DNA from: Roseateles_B sp051857535
GTDB lineage: Bacteria > Pseudomonadota > Gammaproteobacteria > Burkholderiales > Burkholderiaceae_C
Length of the DNA: 64,000 nt
Assembly (NCBI RefSeq): GCF_051857535.1
Contig: NZ_JBPZGY010000002.1
Coordinates: 434,001-498,000 of the forward strand
Reading direction: 5' to 3'
Shown: one piece after another, positions 1 to 6,578 of the stretch
How positions within the stretch are numbered: the first letter of the stretch is position 1
How the letters are laid out: each line of letters starts with the position of its first letter
Notes under the pieces: model-generated
Told to the model about the DNA's origin: nothing
Seen by the model: only the letters and a program-made list of their open reading frames with translations
Databases searched by the model: none
Position numbers and translations under genes: made by a program

Positions 1-221
1 TCCACCGCGCGTGACACCCAGCTCTTCTCCAGGCTGAGCCGCTGGCCCAGCTCCGACAGCGGCAAGGGCCCTGAGCGCGCCAGCTCGGTCAGCAGATGGC
101 ATTGCGTGCTGGTGGTGCGGCAGCAGTCCGCGACCACGCGCTGCGCCCGGGTGTAGAGACGCGCCACCTCGCGCAGCAGGCTGCCGGGACTGGACGCCGG
201 GGAAAGGACGGGTGGGTTCAT
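1..221 (-). CDS. MarR-type winged-helix regulator, C-terminus outside window
   Basis: Only the first 73 codons are present; the gene runs off the left edge. The ATG lies at the complement of 219-221. The visible part reads as the start of a MarR winged-helix domain, with a QCHLLTELARSGPLPLSELG stretch and a recognition-helix-like EKSWVSRAV. Three cysteines are clustered early (C33, C34, C41), which could serve metalloid or thiol sensing, but that is inference. MarR domains with this CC...TTSTQCHLLTEL pattern also occur as the N-terminal half of MarR-GNAT fusion proteins in arsenic islands, so the missing part may be an acetyltransferase domain. It sits behind the ars genes on the same strand but has its own promoter with two identical operator-like repeats. 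Confidence 0.75.
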   Translation of the reverse strand, partial: MNPPVLSPASSPGSLLREVARLYTRAQRVVADCCRTTSTQCHLLTELARSGPLPLSELGQRLSLEKSWVSRAV

Positions 222-230
222 ATGGGTGCG

Positions 231-293
231 AATAGCAACTATCTGTCGACACCATACGAGCTCCTTTTGTAGGTTGTCAATAGCAACTATCTG
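231..293 (-). promoter_or_regulatory. Sigma70 promoter flanked by two identical operator repeats
   Basis: On the minus strand a perfect -35 TTGACA (complement of 275-280) and a -10 TATGGT (complement of 251-256) are separated by 18 bp. A 15-bp direct repeat, AATAGCAACTATCTG, occurs at 231-245 and 279-293. Its core ATAG-CAA-CTAT is an inverted repeat. One copy overlaps the -35 edge and the other sits between the -10 and the MarR start codon. This is a typical autorepression layout for a MarR-type protein; that the adjacent MarR protein binds here is inference. Confidence 0.65.
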
Positions 294-332
294 GGCGGAA
301 AGAACGGGGCCGCAGCCCCGTGCTCCGATCGC

Positions 333-1034
333 TCAGGCTTTCTGAGTCTGCTCCGTCCCGGCGGCCAGGGGCGGTGTCGACGGACGCAACGGCGAGAGCA
401 GGCGGGCCACCAGCATGGCGACCCCCGCGCCCAGCAACTGCGCCAGGACGAAGCCAGGCGCGCTGGCGGGGGCGATTCCCGCAAAGCTGTCGCTGAACAT
501 GCGGCCGAAGACGGCTGCCGGATTGGCGAAGGAGGTGGAGGCCGTGAACCAGTAGGCCGCGCCGATGTAGGCTGCCACCAGGGCGGAGGCCCGCCCGGCC
601 GGTGCGCGAAGGATCACCAGCAGCAGGCCGAAGGTGGCCACGGCCTCGGCGATCCACTGCCCCTGGCCGCCGCGCAGCTTGCCGGCGCATTGCAGGAGGC
701 TCAGGTCGAACATGGCATGGGCCAGCCAGGCGCCGGCCATCGCCCCCAGGAGCTGAACCAGCACATAGGGCAGGAGCAGGCCCCGGGCCAGCTCGCCGCG
801 TGCGGCCATCACCAGGGAGACCGCTGGGTTGAAGTGCGCCCCGCTGATCGGGCCGAACACCTCGATGAGGACGTAGAGCCCGCCCACGGTGGCCGCCGTG
901 TTGGCCAGCAGGGCGATGGCCACGTTGCCGCCGGCCAGGCGCTCGGCCATGATGCCGGAGCCGATCACCACGGCCAGCAGCAGTGCTGTGCCCAGGCCCT
1001 CGGCCAGCAACTTCTGAGTGTTTCGCGCAGACAT
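333..1034 (-). CDS. aqpS: AqpS-like aquaglyceroporin (MIP family) of the ars operon
   Basis: A 233-residue MIP-family channel with six membrane segments and the two expected pore motifs: NPA at about 69-71 (SGAHFNPAVS) and NPA at about 171-173 (FANPAAVFGR). The arginine that normally follows the second NPA is replaced by alanine, which should widen the selectivity filter. AqpS of Sinorhizobium meliloti, which sits in an ars operon in place of an arsenite pump, also lacks this arginine. The gene is 4 bp downstream of an arsC in the same operon. The likely job is downhill release of the arsenite made by ArsC from the cytoplasm. Function is inferred from family and context. Confidence 0.85.
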   Translation of the reverse strand: MSARNTQKLLAEGLGTALLLAVVIGSGIMAERLAGGNVAIALLANTAATVGGLYVLIEVFGPISGAHFNPAVSLVMAARGELARGLLLPYVLVQLLGAMAGAWLAHAMFDLSLLQCAGKLRGGQGQWIAEAVATFGLLLVILRAPAGRASALVAAYIGAAYWFTASTSFANPAAVFGRMFSDSFAGIAPASAPGFVLAQLLGAGVAMLVARLLSPLRPSTPPLAAGTEQTQKA

Positions 1035-1038
1035 GGGC

Positions 1039-1542
1039 TCAGCTCTTGGCGATGGCGTTCAGGGCCGCCAGCAGTTCCTGCCTGCCCAGGGTTTCCAGCG
1101 GCAGCGCCAGCAGCTGCAGCATGCGGTAGCCGATGGCCTGGCGCGTCAGCTCGAAGGCGCGGCGCTTGCCTTCATCGCCGCCTTCGGCATGGGAGGGGTC
1201 CGGGTAACCCCAGTGCACCTTCACCGGCTGGCCATGCCCGCCGAAGAAGACCGGGCACTGCTCGGCCGCGGCGCTGTCGCAGACGGTGATCACGATGGAC
1301 AGCGGCGGCGCTTCGGGCGTGGTGAACTCGTCCCAGCTCTTGCTGCGGTAGCCGCTGACATCGACGCCGGCCTGGGTCAGCACCTCCAGCGCGAAGGGGT
1401 TCAGCCGCCCGCTGGGGGCGCTGCCGGCGCTGTGAGCCCGGACGTCCTTGCCCAGCCGGGCGGCCAGGTGGTTCAGCATGCCCTCGGAGAGCACGCTGCG
1501 CGCGGAGTTGTGGGTGCAGAGGATGAGGACGTGGGTGGTCAT
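1039..1542 (-). CDS. arsC: Arsenate reductase, LMW-phosphatase/thioredoxin type (copy 1)
   Basis: A 167-residue protein with the P-loop CTHNSARS near the N-terminus (nucleophile C9, CX5R) and the pair C88/C96 in VCDSAAAEQCPVF. This gives the three-cysteine set used by thioredoxin-linked arsenate reductases of the S. aureus pI258 ArsC type. It reduces As(V) to As(III) in the cytoplasm. It lies between a second arsC, 18 bp upstream, and the aquaglyceroporin, 4 bp downstream, and is clearly in one operon with arsR. The two ArsC proteins are clearly diverged, so this is not a recent duplication. Confidence 0.9.
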   Translation of the reverse strand: MTTHVLILCTHNSARSVLSEGMLNHLAARLGKDVRAHSAGSAPSGRLNPFALEVLTQAGVDVSGYRSKSWDEFTTPEAPPLSIVITVCDSAAAEQCPVFFGGHGQPVKVHWGYPDPSHAEGGDEGKRRAFELTRQAIGYRMLQLLALPLETLGRQELLAALNAIAKS

Positions 1543-1560
1543 GGTGGGCGATGAGAGTGG

Positions 1561-2055
1561 TCAGGCTTGGCCGATGTTGCGGACGGCCTTCTGCAGCGAC
1601 ATCTTGTCAAGGGTGGAAAAAGGGAGCGCCAGCATCAGCTCGATGCGTCGCTTCAAGGCCAGGGCCGTGTCGTGAAAGGCTTGCAGCTTCTCGGCTTCGC
1701 TGCCCTCGGCAGCGGCAGGGTCGGGCAGGCCCCAATGTGCCGTGATGGGCTGGCCGGGCCAGACCGGGCAGGCTTCACCGGCCGCCTTGTCGCAGACGGT
1801 GAACACGAAGTCGAGCGCAGGGGCGTCGGGGCGAGCAAACTCCTCCCAGCGCTTGCTGCGGTAGCCGTCAATGGGCAGTTGCAGCCAGGCGAGCGTGTCC
1901 AGAGACCGCGGGTGGACTCGGCCTGCGGGATGACTACCCGCAGAGTAAGCTTTGAACCGGCCTCGACCCAGATGGTTCATCAGTGCTTCGGCCAGGATGG
2001 ACCGGGCCGAATTGCCGGTGCAGACAAAAAGCACGTTGTAGGCAGTAGCGTTCAC
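1561..2055 (-). CDS. arsC: Arsenate reductase, LMW-phosphatase/thioredoxin type (copy 2)
   Basis: A 164-residue ArsC with the P-loop CTGNSARS (nucleophile C12) and the resolving pair C88/C96 in VCDKAAGEACPVW. The start is a GTG (complement of 2053-2055) preceded by an AAGGA ribosome binding site five bases upstream. The stop of arsR lies 28 bp upstream, so the two are co-transcribed. The reaction is reduction of arsenate to arsenite, with disulfide relay to thioredoxin. Having two different ArsC enzymes in tandem may allow different reductant partners or expression ranges; that is inference. Confidence 0.9.
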   Translation of the reverse strand: MNATAYNVLFVCTGNSARSILAEALMNHLGRGRFKAYSAGSHPAGRVHPRSLDTLAWLQLPIDGYRSKRWEEFARPDAPALDFVFTVCDKAAGEACPVWPGQPITAHWGLPDPAAAEGSEAEKLQAFHDTALALKRRIELMLALPFSTLDKMSLQKAVRNIGQA

Positions 2056-2083
2056 GCGAATCCTTCGAGGACAGGGGTTGGTG

Positions 2084-2407
2084 TCAGCACGCGCAGGACG
2101 TGGATGACACGGGCAGGCAGGCTTCCCCCTTGCAGCAGTTCTCGGTGAGAAACGTCAGCAGCTCGTCCATGCGCTCGAAGGCGGCGCGGTACACCACGTT
2201 GCGACTGATGCGCTCCTGGGTCACCAGACCGGCATGGCTGAGTTCCTTCAGGTGAAAGGACAGCGTCGCCGCAGGCACTTCCAGCGCCTCGGCAATCGCG
2301 CCTGGGGTCAGGCCTTGTGGGCCTGCCACGACCAGCAGACGAAACACCTTGAGCCTGTGGGCTTGAGCCAGGGCTGCGAGGGCGCGGACAACGTGTTGCT
2401 CTTCCAT
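2084..2407 (-). CDS. arsR: ArsR/SmtB-family arsenite-responsive repressor
   Basis: A 107-residue winged-helix protein with an ArsR-type HTH (ALEVPAATLSFHLKELSHAG). The canonical ELCVCDL site in the DNA-binding helix is absent. Cysteines cluster instead near and at the C-terminus (ENCCKGEAC and a terminal SCAC), which is where a different As(III)-binding site would sit. The gene heads the arsR-arsC-arsC-aqpS arm and diverges from arsDA. The ATG follows the predicted -10 so closely that the message may be almost leaderless, and no Shine-Dalgarno is visible upstream. It is expected to release its operator when arsenite or antimonite binds. Confidence 0.9.
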   Translation of the reverse strand: MEEQHVVRALAALAQAHRLKVFRLLVVAGPQGLTPGAIAEALEVPAATLSFHLKELSHAGLVTQERISRNVVYRAAFERMDELLTFLTENCCKGEACLPVSSTSCAC

Positions 2408-2415
2408 AGGTTGAT

Positions 2416-2445
2416 AATTCTATAGAATTGGAACTATTGATGCAA
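2416..2445 (-). promoter_or_regulatory. arsR promoter with overlapping ArsR operator palindrome
   Basis: On the minus strand TTGCAT (complement of 2440-2445) and TAGAAT (complement of 2417-2422) are spaced by 17 bp. A perfect 14-bp palindrome, AATTCTATAGAATT, at 2416-2429 covers the -10. Repressor bound there would block RNA polymerase directly. The predicted start of transcription lies only a few bases before the arsR ATG at 2407. No convincing separate promoter for arsD on the other strand was found by eye. Confidence 0.6.
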
Positions 2446-2515
2446 CACAAGCCGCGAGGCCTGACTGTCCGCCATGCTTGTGTCAGTCTGATGACGCTAT
2501 CCATAGGAGTTCGCC

Positions 2516-2875
2516 ATGCCTTCTCTCCAGATCTTTGACCCTGCCCTGTGCTGCAGCAGCGGCGTCTGTGGCCCGGACGTCGACGCCGGCCTGATCCAGG
2601 CCGCCGCCGACATCGCCTGGGCCCAGGCGCAAGGCGCGCAGATCGAGCGCTTCAACCTCGCCCAGCAGCCCCTGGCCTTTGCCCAGAACGAGGCCGTGCG
2701 CGGCTTTCTGGAGCGCTCGGGGCAGGACGCCCTTCCCATCGCCGTGCTGGACGGGCAGGTGGTGCTGGCCGGGCGCTATCCCAGCCGCCAGCAGCTGGCG
2801 CAGTGGGCCGGCCTGACAATGCCTGCAGACGCGCCCACCGCCGCCAGCTGCTGCAGCGGCGGCCGGTGCTGCTGA
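2516..2875 (+). CDS. arsD: ArsD arsenic metallochaperone
   Basis: A 119-residue protein with the ArsD arsenite-binding triad C12, C13 and C18 (ALCCSSGVC) exactly at the positions known from the plasmid R773 protein. It also has vicinal cysteine pairs near the C-terminus (SCCSGGRCC). ArsD carries As(III)/Sb(III) to the ArsA ATPase and is a weak trans-acting repressor. An AGGAG ribosome binding site precedes the ATG. The arsA start is 13 bp downstream, so the two are translated from one message. Confidence 0.93.
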   Translation: MPSLQIFDPALCCSSGVCGPDVDAGLIQAAADIAWAQAQGAQIERFNLAQQPLAFAQNEAVRGFLERSGQDALPIAVLDGQVVLAGRYPSRQQLAQWAGLTMPADAPTAASCCSGGRCC

Positions 2876-2888
2876 ACCAGGAGTGCCC

Positions 2889-4652
2889 ATGAAGTTCCTC
2901 GACCAGTTGCCCCGTTTCGCCTTCTTCACCGGCAAGGGGGGTGTCGGCAAGACGTCCCTGGCCTGCGCCGCGGCCGTCAGCTTGGCCGAGTCCGGCCGGC
3001 GCGTGCTGCTGGTCAGCACCGATCCGGCGTCCAATGTCGGCCAGGTCTTCGGCATCCGCATCGGCAACCAGATCACGGCGGTGCCCGAGGTCGCGAACCT
3101 GTGGGCCATGGAGATCGATCCGCAGGCCGCCGCTCAGGGATACCGGGACCGCATCGTCGGGCCGGTGCGGGGCGTGCTGCCGAGCGAGGTCGTGAAGGGC
3201 ATCGAAGAGCAGCTGTCCGGTGCCTGCACGACCGAGATCGCCGCCTTCGACGAGTTCACGGGACTGCTCACCGACGAGACGCTGGTCGGGCGATTCGAGC
3301 ATGTGATCTTCGACACCGCGCCCACGGGCCACACCATCCGCCTGCTGCAGCTCCCTGGCGCCTGGAACAGCTTTCTTGAAGCCGGCAAGGGCGACGCCTC
3401 CTGCCTGGGCCCCCTGGCCGGCCTGGAGAAGCAGCGTGCCCAGTACAAGGCGGCCGTCGATGCGCTGTCCGACCCGGCCCGCACGCGTCTGATCCTGGTG
3501 GCCCGAGCGCAGGCCTCGACGCTGCGCGAGGTGGCGCGCACCCATGACGAGCTGGCGCGCATCGGCCTGACGCGCCAGCACTTGGTCGTCAACGGTGTCA
3601 TGCCCGCCGCCGAAGGGGCGCAGGACCCGCTGGCGGCGGCCGTGGTCCGGCGTGAGCAGGCCGCGTTGGCGGCCGTGCCCGCTCCCCTGCGCGAGTTGCC
3701 GACGGACCAGGTCCCGCTGAAGGCCTTCGATCTCGTCGGGCTCGAGGCCCTGCGCGGATTCTTCAATGACACCCCATCACTGGCGCAGGACGGCGGCAGC
3801 CCCGCGCAGGAGGCGATCGACGCGCCCACCCTGGCCGGCCTGGTGGACGAGCTGGCCACGGCGGGTCACGGGCTGGTCATGGTGATGGGCAAGGGGGGCG
3901 TCGGCAAGACGACGCTGGCCGCGGCGCTGGCCGTCGAGTTGGCGCGGCGCGGTCTGCCCGTGCACCTGACGACCTCAGACCCGGCCGCGCACCTGACAGA
4001 GACGCTGGAGGGGCAGATGGAGCATCTGACGGTCAGTCGCATCGACCCGCATGTCGAGACACAGCGCTATCGCGAGCAGGTCCTCGCGACCAAGGGAAGG
4101 AACCTGGACGCCCAGGGCCGTGCCTTGCTGGAAGAGGACCTGCGTTCGCCCTGCACCGAGGAGATCGCCGTCTTCCAGGCCTTCTCGCGGATCATTCGCG
4201 AGGCGGGGCGCAAATTCGTCGTCATGGACACGGCGCCGACCGGCCACACCCTGCTGCTGCTGGATGCCACGGGGGCCTACCACCGGGAGATCGCGCGCCA
4301 GATGTCGGGCTCCGGCGTCCACTTCACGACGCCCATGATGCAGCTGCAGGACGAGGCGCGCACCCGGGTCCTGATCGCCACGCTGGCCGAGAACACGCCG
4401 GTTCAGGAGGCAGCCCTGCTGCAGGAGGACCTGCGCAGGGCGGGCATTGAACCCTGGGCCTGGGTGATCAACAACAGCGTGGCGGCGAGGCCGGTGACAT
4501 CGCCGCTGCTGCGGGCGCGGGCCGCGAAGGAAGTGCCTTTCATCGAGGCTGTGGCCGGCACGCATGCCAGGCGCTACGCCGTGGTGCCGCTGCTGGCCGA
4601 GGAGCCGGTGGGGATAGAGCGCCTGGGGCGGCTGTCGCGGCCAGCGGACTGA
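2889..4652 (+). CDS. arsA: ArsA arsenite-stimulated ATPase (two fused ATPase halves)
   Basis: A 587-residue protein made of two homologous P-loop halves, with GKGGVGKT near residue 15 and again near residue 335, each followed by a DTAPTGHT switch motif. The three metalloid-binding cysteines of ArsA are all in place (GACTTEIA and ASCLGPLAG in the first half, SPCTEEIA in the second). I chose the ATG at 2889, after AGGAG at 2879-2883, over an in-frame GTG two codons earlier. ArsA normally energises the ArsB or Acr3 arsenite permease, yet neither is found downstream or elsewhere in the window; the partner may lie outside it. Confidence 0.93.
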   Translation: MKFLDQLPRFAFFTGKGGVGKTSLACAAAVSLAESGRRVLLVSTDPASNVGQVFGIRIGNQITAVPEVANLWAMEIDPQAAAQGYRDRIVGPVRGVLPSEVVKGIEEQLSGACTTEIAAFDEFTGLLTDETLVGRFEHVIFDTAPTGHTIRLLQLPGAWNSFLEAGKGDASCLGPLAGLEKQRAQYKAAVDALSDPARTRLILVARAQASTLREVARTHDELARIGLTRQHLVVNGVMPAAEGAQDPLAAAVVRREQAALAAVPAPLRELPTDQVPLKAFDLVGLEALRGFFNDTPSLAQDGGSPAQEAIDAPTLAGLVDELATAGHGLVMVMGKGGVGKTTLAAALAVELARRGLPVHLTTSDPAAHLTETLEGQMEHLTVSRIDPHVETQRYREQVLATKGRNLDAQGRALLEEDLRSPCTEEIAVFQAFSRIIREAGRKFVVMDTAPTGHTLLLLDATGAYHREIARQMSGSGVHFTTPMMQLQDEARTRVLIATLAENTPVQEAALLQEDLRRAGIEPWAWVINNSVAARPVTSPLLRARAAKEVPFIEAVAGTHARRYAVVPLLAEEPVGIERLGRLSRPAD

Positions 4653-4733
4653 GGCTGCACGCGGCACCTGGCGGCGGGTGTTCTTCGGGGCTCGAGAGGA
4701 CCGGGCTGTTCGCCTGCGGGGCGCGGCCGAGCG

Positions 4734-5690
4734 CTAGTCCGTCTTGATCAGCCGGTCCAGGATGCCCTTCTTGTCGGCGTCATCCTTGATGGAGGGGGCC
4801 TTGTCCCAGTCGAACCCACCAATGTTCTTGCTGTAGAACTGCTGGTTCAGGGCCTGTCCGTACATGAAGAACTGCCCGGCAGTGATGTCCAGGCCGGCGT
4901 TGGCCTCATGGGTGATCTGGTCGGTCCCGTCCACGGCGACGACGGCTGCCGCATGGTGCGAGCATTCCCCGCCCTCTTTGAGCGCCTTGCTCACGTGGTC
5001 CAAGAAGTAGAGCTCGAAGACATCGCCCACCTGCATGTTCAGGTAGGGCTCCTTGTTGTCCTCGTCGCCTTCGTCATATCGATCGCGATTGGCCAGGGCT
5101 TTCAGCCCTTCATTGCCTTGCGCCGCCTTGTAGCGATCTTCCGGCGTGGAGAGGCCCTCCCGACGGCTGGGCCTCAAGCCATTCAGGGTCTCCTTTGACC
5201 AGGCGTCGCGACCGCGTGCCAGCGCGTTGGCATACATGCCGCAGTCATTGGGATTGACGGAGGACTGCGCACCGTTGAACTGGAGCTTGCCCTTGTACGA
5301 ATCAAAGTTCTGAGGATCTTGCTCCCGTCCCAGGGCTTCGCCCGTGAAGATGGTGGTCCCTGTCTTTTCAAACGCTTGGGCGGGCTGGGGGACAGCGGCA
5401 CCCTGGGCCGCATGGAGGATGTCCCGCTTGTCTTCATCCAGCACGTACTGCGCGCTCGCGCTGACCAGCTTGCTTCCTACCTTTGAATAGCATTGAACCG
5501 GCAGGCTGGCGTTCCAGCCCGTGATCAGCTTGCGCTGAGCGAGCACCCGCGGCGACTGCCTGATGCCCAGGGAGGTGCCCTGCGCGCCGCCAGCGCCCGA
5601 TGCGCCTCGTTCCTGAGGCCCCGCTCCCTGCGACGCGGGATACCGCTGGCTCACGCCGTCCCTGCCTGCTCTTGAATCGAACCCTGCCAT
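4734..5690 (-). CDS. Putative contractile-injection-system-type payload with cysteine-protease-like core
   Basis: A 318-residue soluble protein without a signal peptide. The first 45 residues are low complexity. Then comes SPRVLAQRKLITGWN followed by PVQCY, resembling the SPRxxAQR...PVQR leader often seen in DUF4157-associated proteins and eCIS payloads. The rest has a possible papain-like layout: a candidate nucleophile C150 in NPNDCGMYA, then SHHAAAVVAVDG (H245/H246) and ITHEANAG (H261/E262). The base composition looks less GC-rich than in its neighbours. No sheath, baseplate or tube gene is nearby, so it is either an orphan payload or part of a dispersed system. The leader resemblance is by eye and the catalytic assignment is inference. 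Confidence 0.5.
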   Translation of the reverse strand: MAGFDSRAGRDGVSQRYPASQGAGPQERGASGAGGAQGTSLGIRQSPRVLAQRKLITGWNASLPVQCYSKVGSKLVSASAQYVLDEDKRDILHAAQGAAVPQPAQAFEKTGTTIFTGEALGREQDPQNFDSYKGKLQFNGAQSSVNPNDCGMYANALARGRDAWSKETLNGLRPSRREGLSTPEDRYKAAQGNEGLKALANRDRYDEGDEDNKEPYLNMQVGDVFELYFLDHVSKALKEGGECSHHAAAVVAVDGTDQITHEANAGLDITAGQFFMYGQALNQQFYSKNIGGFDWDKAPSIKDDADKKGILDRLIKTD

Positions 5691-5784
5691 CTGCGCCTCC
5701 CGCCGTCACGCGTGCCAGGCAGCTTGGCATGAGCTCAGGGGTGGGCGCCATCAGCTGAATGCTGAGATTGCGGCACAGTTTTTC

Positions 5785-5817
5785 CTAGCCGACCGCTAGC
5801 CGACCGCTAGCCGACCG
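5785..5817. repeat. Three perfect 11-bp tandem repeats
   Basis: The unit CTAGCCGACCG is repeated three times without change in the 246-bp gap between two minus-strand genes (4734-5690 and 5937-6578). The rest of this gap shows no gene. Confidence 0.85.
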
Positions 5818-5936
5818 TGTTGCGCCGGGACTGGCCACTGGGTGCCGCTGCCTTTTCAGCCCTATGCCTTCCGACGGGCCTGGACCGGCGTGGGCATGGG
5901 GGGGCAGCGGCCTCCGAGTCTGCGTCAATGGCAGCT

Positions 5937-6578
5937 CTAGTGACCGCTCTGCTGACCGCTTCCGTAGCCGGCCTGCCAGGCTGCGCGCTGGATGGCTCGC
6001 TCCACGCTGCTGCTGCTTGGCGCCTCCTGCCCTGGCGGGCTGACGATCACCGAGGGGGCCGGTGGCCGCTGGGGCACTGGCGCCGTGGGGCTCGCTTCCA
6101 CGGGCCCGTCAAAGCTCAGGTGCTCCAGCTGCAGGCCCCGGCGCAGGGTGATGCCGCCTGGGGCCATGTGCTCGATGCGCAGGCCGGGCGCCACCACGTC
6201 ACCCACCAGGGCCAGGCGAGGCGCCTCTTGCCCTAGCTGCAGCCTCGCCAGCCAGCGTCCGCGGCTGTCCCTGCGCAGGGCCAGGACGCGGACGCTCAGG
6301 GCCGGTGACGGGGCCTGAGCCGTGGCGGGCCGTGCGGCAGACGCGCTCAACCCTGCCGGGTTCGGCGGGGCCACCGCGGGTGCCGCCGTCGACGCGGGCA
6401 GGCCCGGCCGGCTTGCTGCCGGGGCCGGTGCGCTGTCTGGCGGGCCCAACAGCCATGCGGTCAGGCCCAGCAGACCCAACGCCAGGCTGCCAGCCCAGCC
6501 CAGGGGCCCGATCGTCGCGGGGCCTTGGCCTTGCGGGGTGGCGTCGAGGCCAGGCCGCCTGGGCGTGGTGCTCACCAT
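5937..6578 (-). CDS. Single-pass inner-membrane protein, weakly GspC/PilP-like
   Basis: A 213-residue protein with one membrane segment near residues 28-44 and a long Ala/Pro-rich linker. After that comes a small domain (about 95-155) reading LVGDVVAPGLRIEHMAPGGI, which resembles the homology region of GspC/PilP-type secretion proteins. The C-terminus is again proline and serine rich. Its start overlaps the stop of the upstream glucanase gene by 7 bp, so the two are translationally coupled. A role in assembly or export of that enzyme is possible but unproven, since no other type II secretion gene is here. Confidence 0.5.
   Translation of the reverse strand: MVSTTPRRPGLDATPQGQGPATIGPLGWAGSLALGLLGLTAWLLGPPDSAPAPAASRPGLPASTAAPAVAPPNPAGLSASAARPATAQAPSPALSVRVLALRRDSRGRWLARLQLGQEAPRLALVGDVVAPGLRIEHMAPGGITLRRGLQLEHLSFDGPVEASPTAPVPQRPPAPSVIVSPPGQEAPSSSSVERAIQRAAWQAGYGSGQQSGH

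Noticed and set aside
4734..5690. A full contractile injection system around the payload-like protein
   Set aside because: None of the neighbouring genes encodes a sheath, tube, baseplate, spike or AAA protein.
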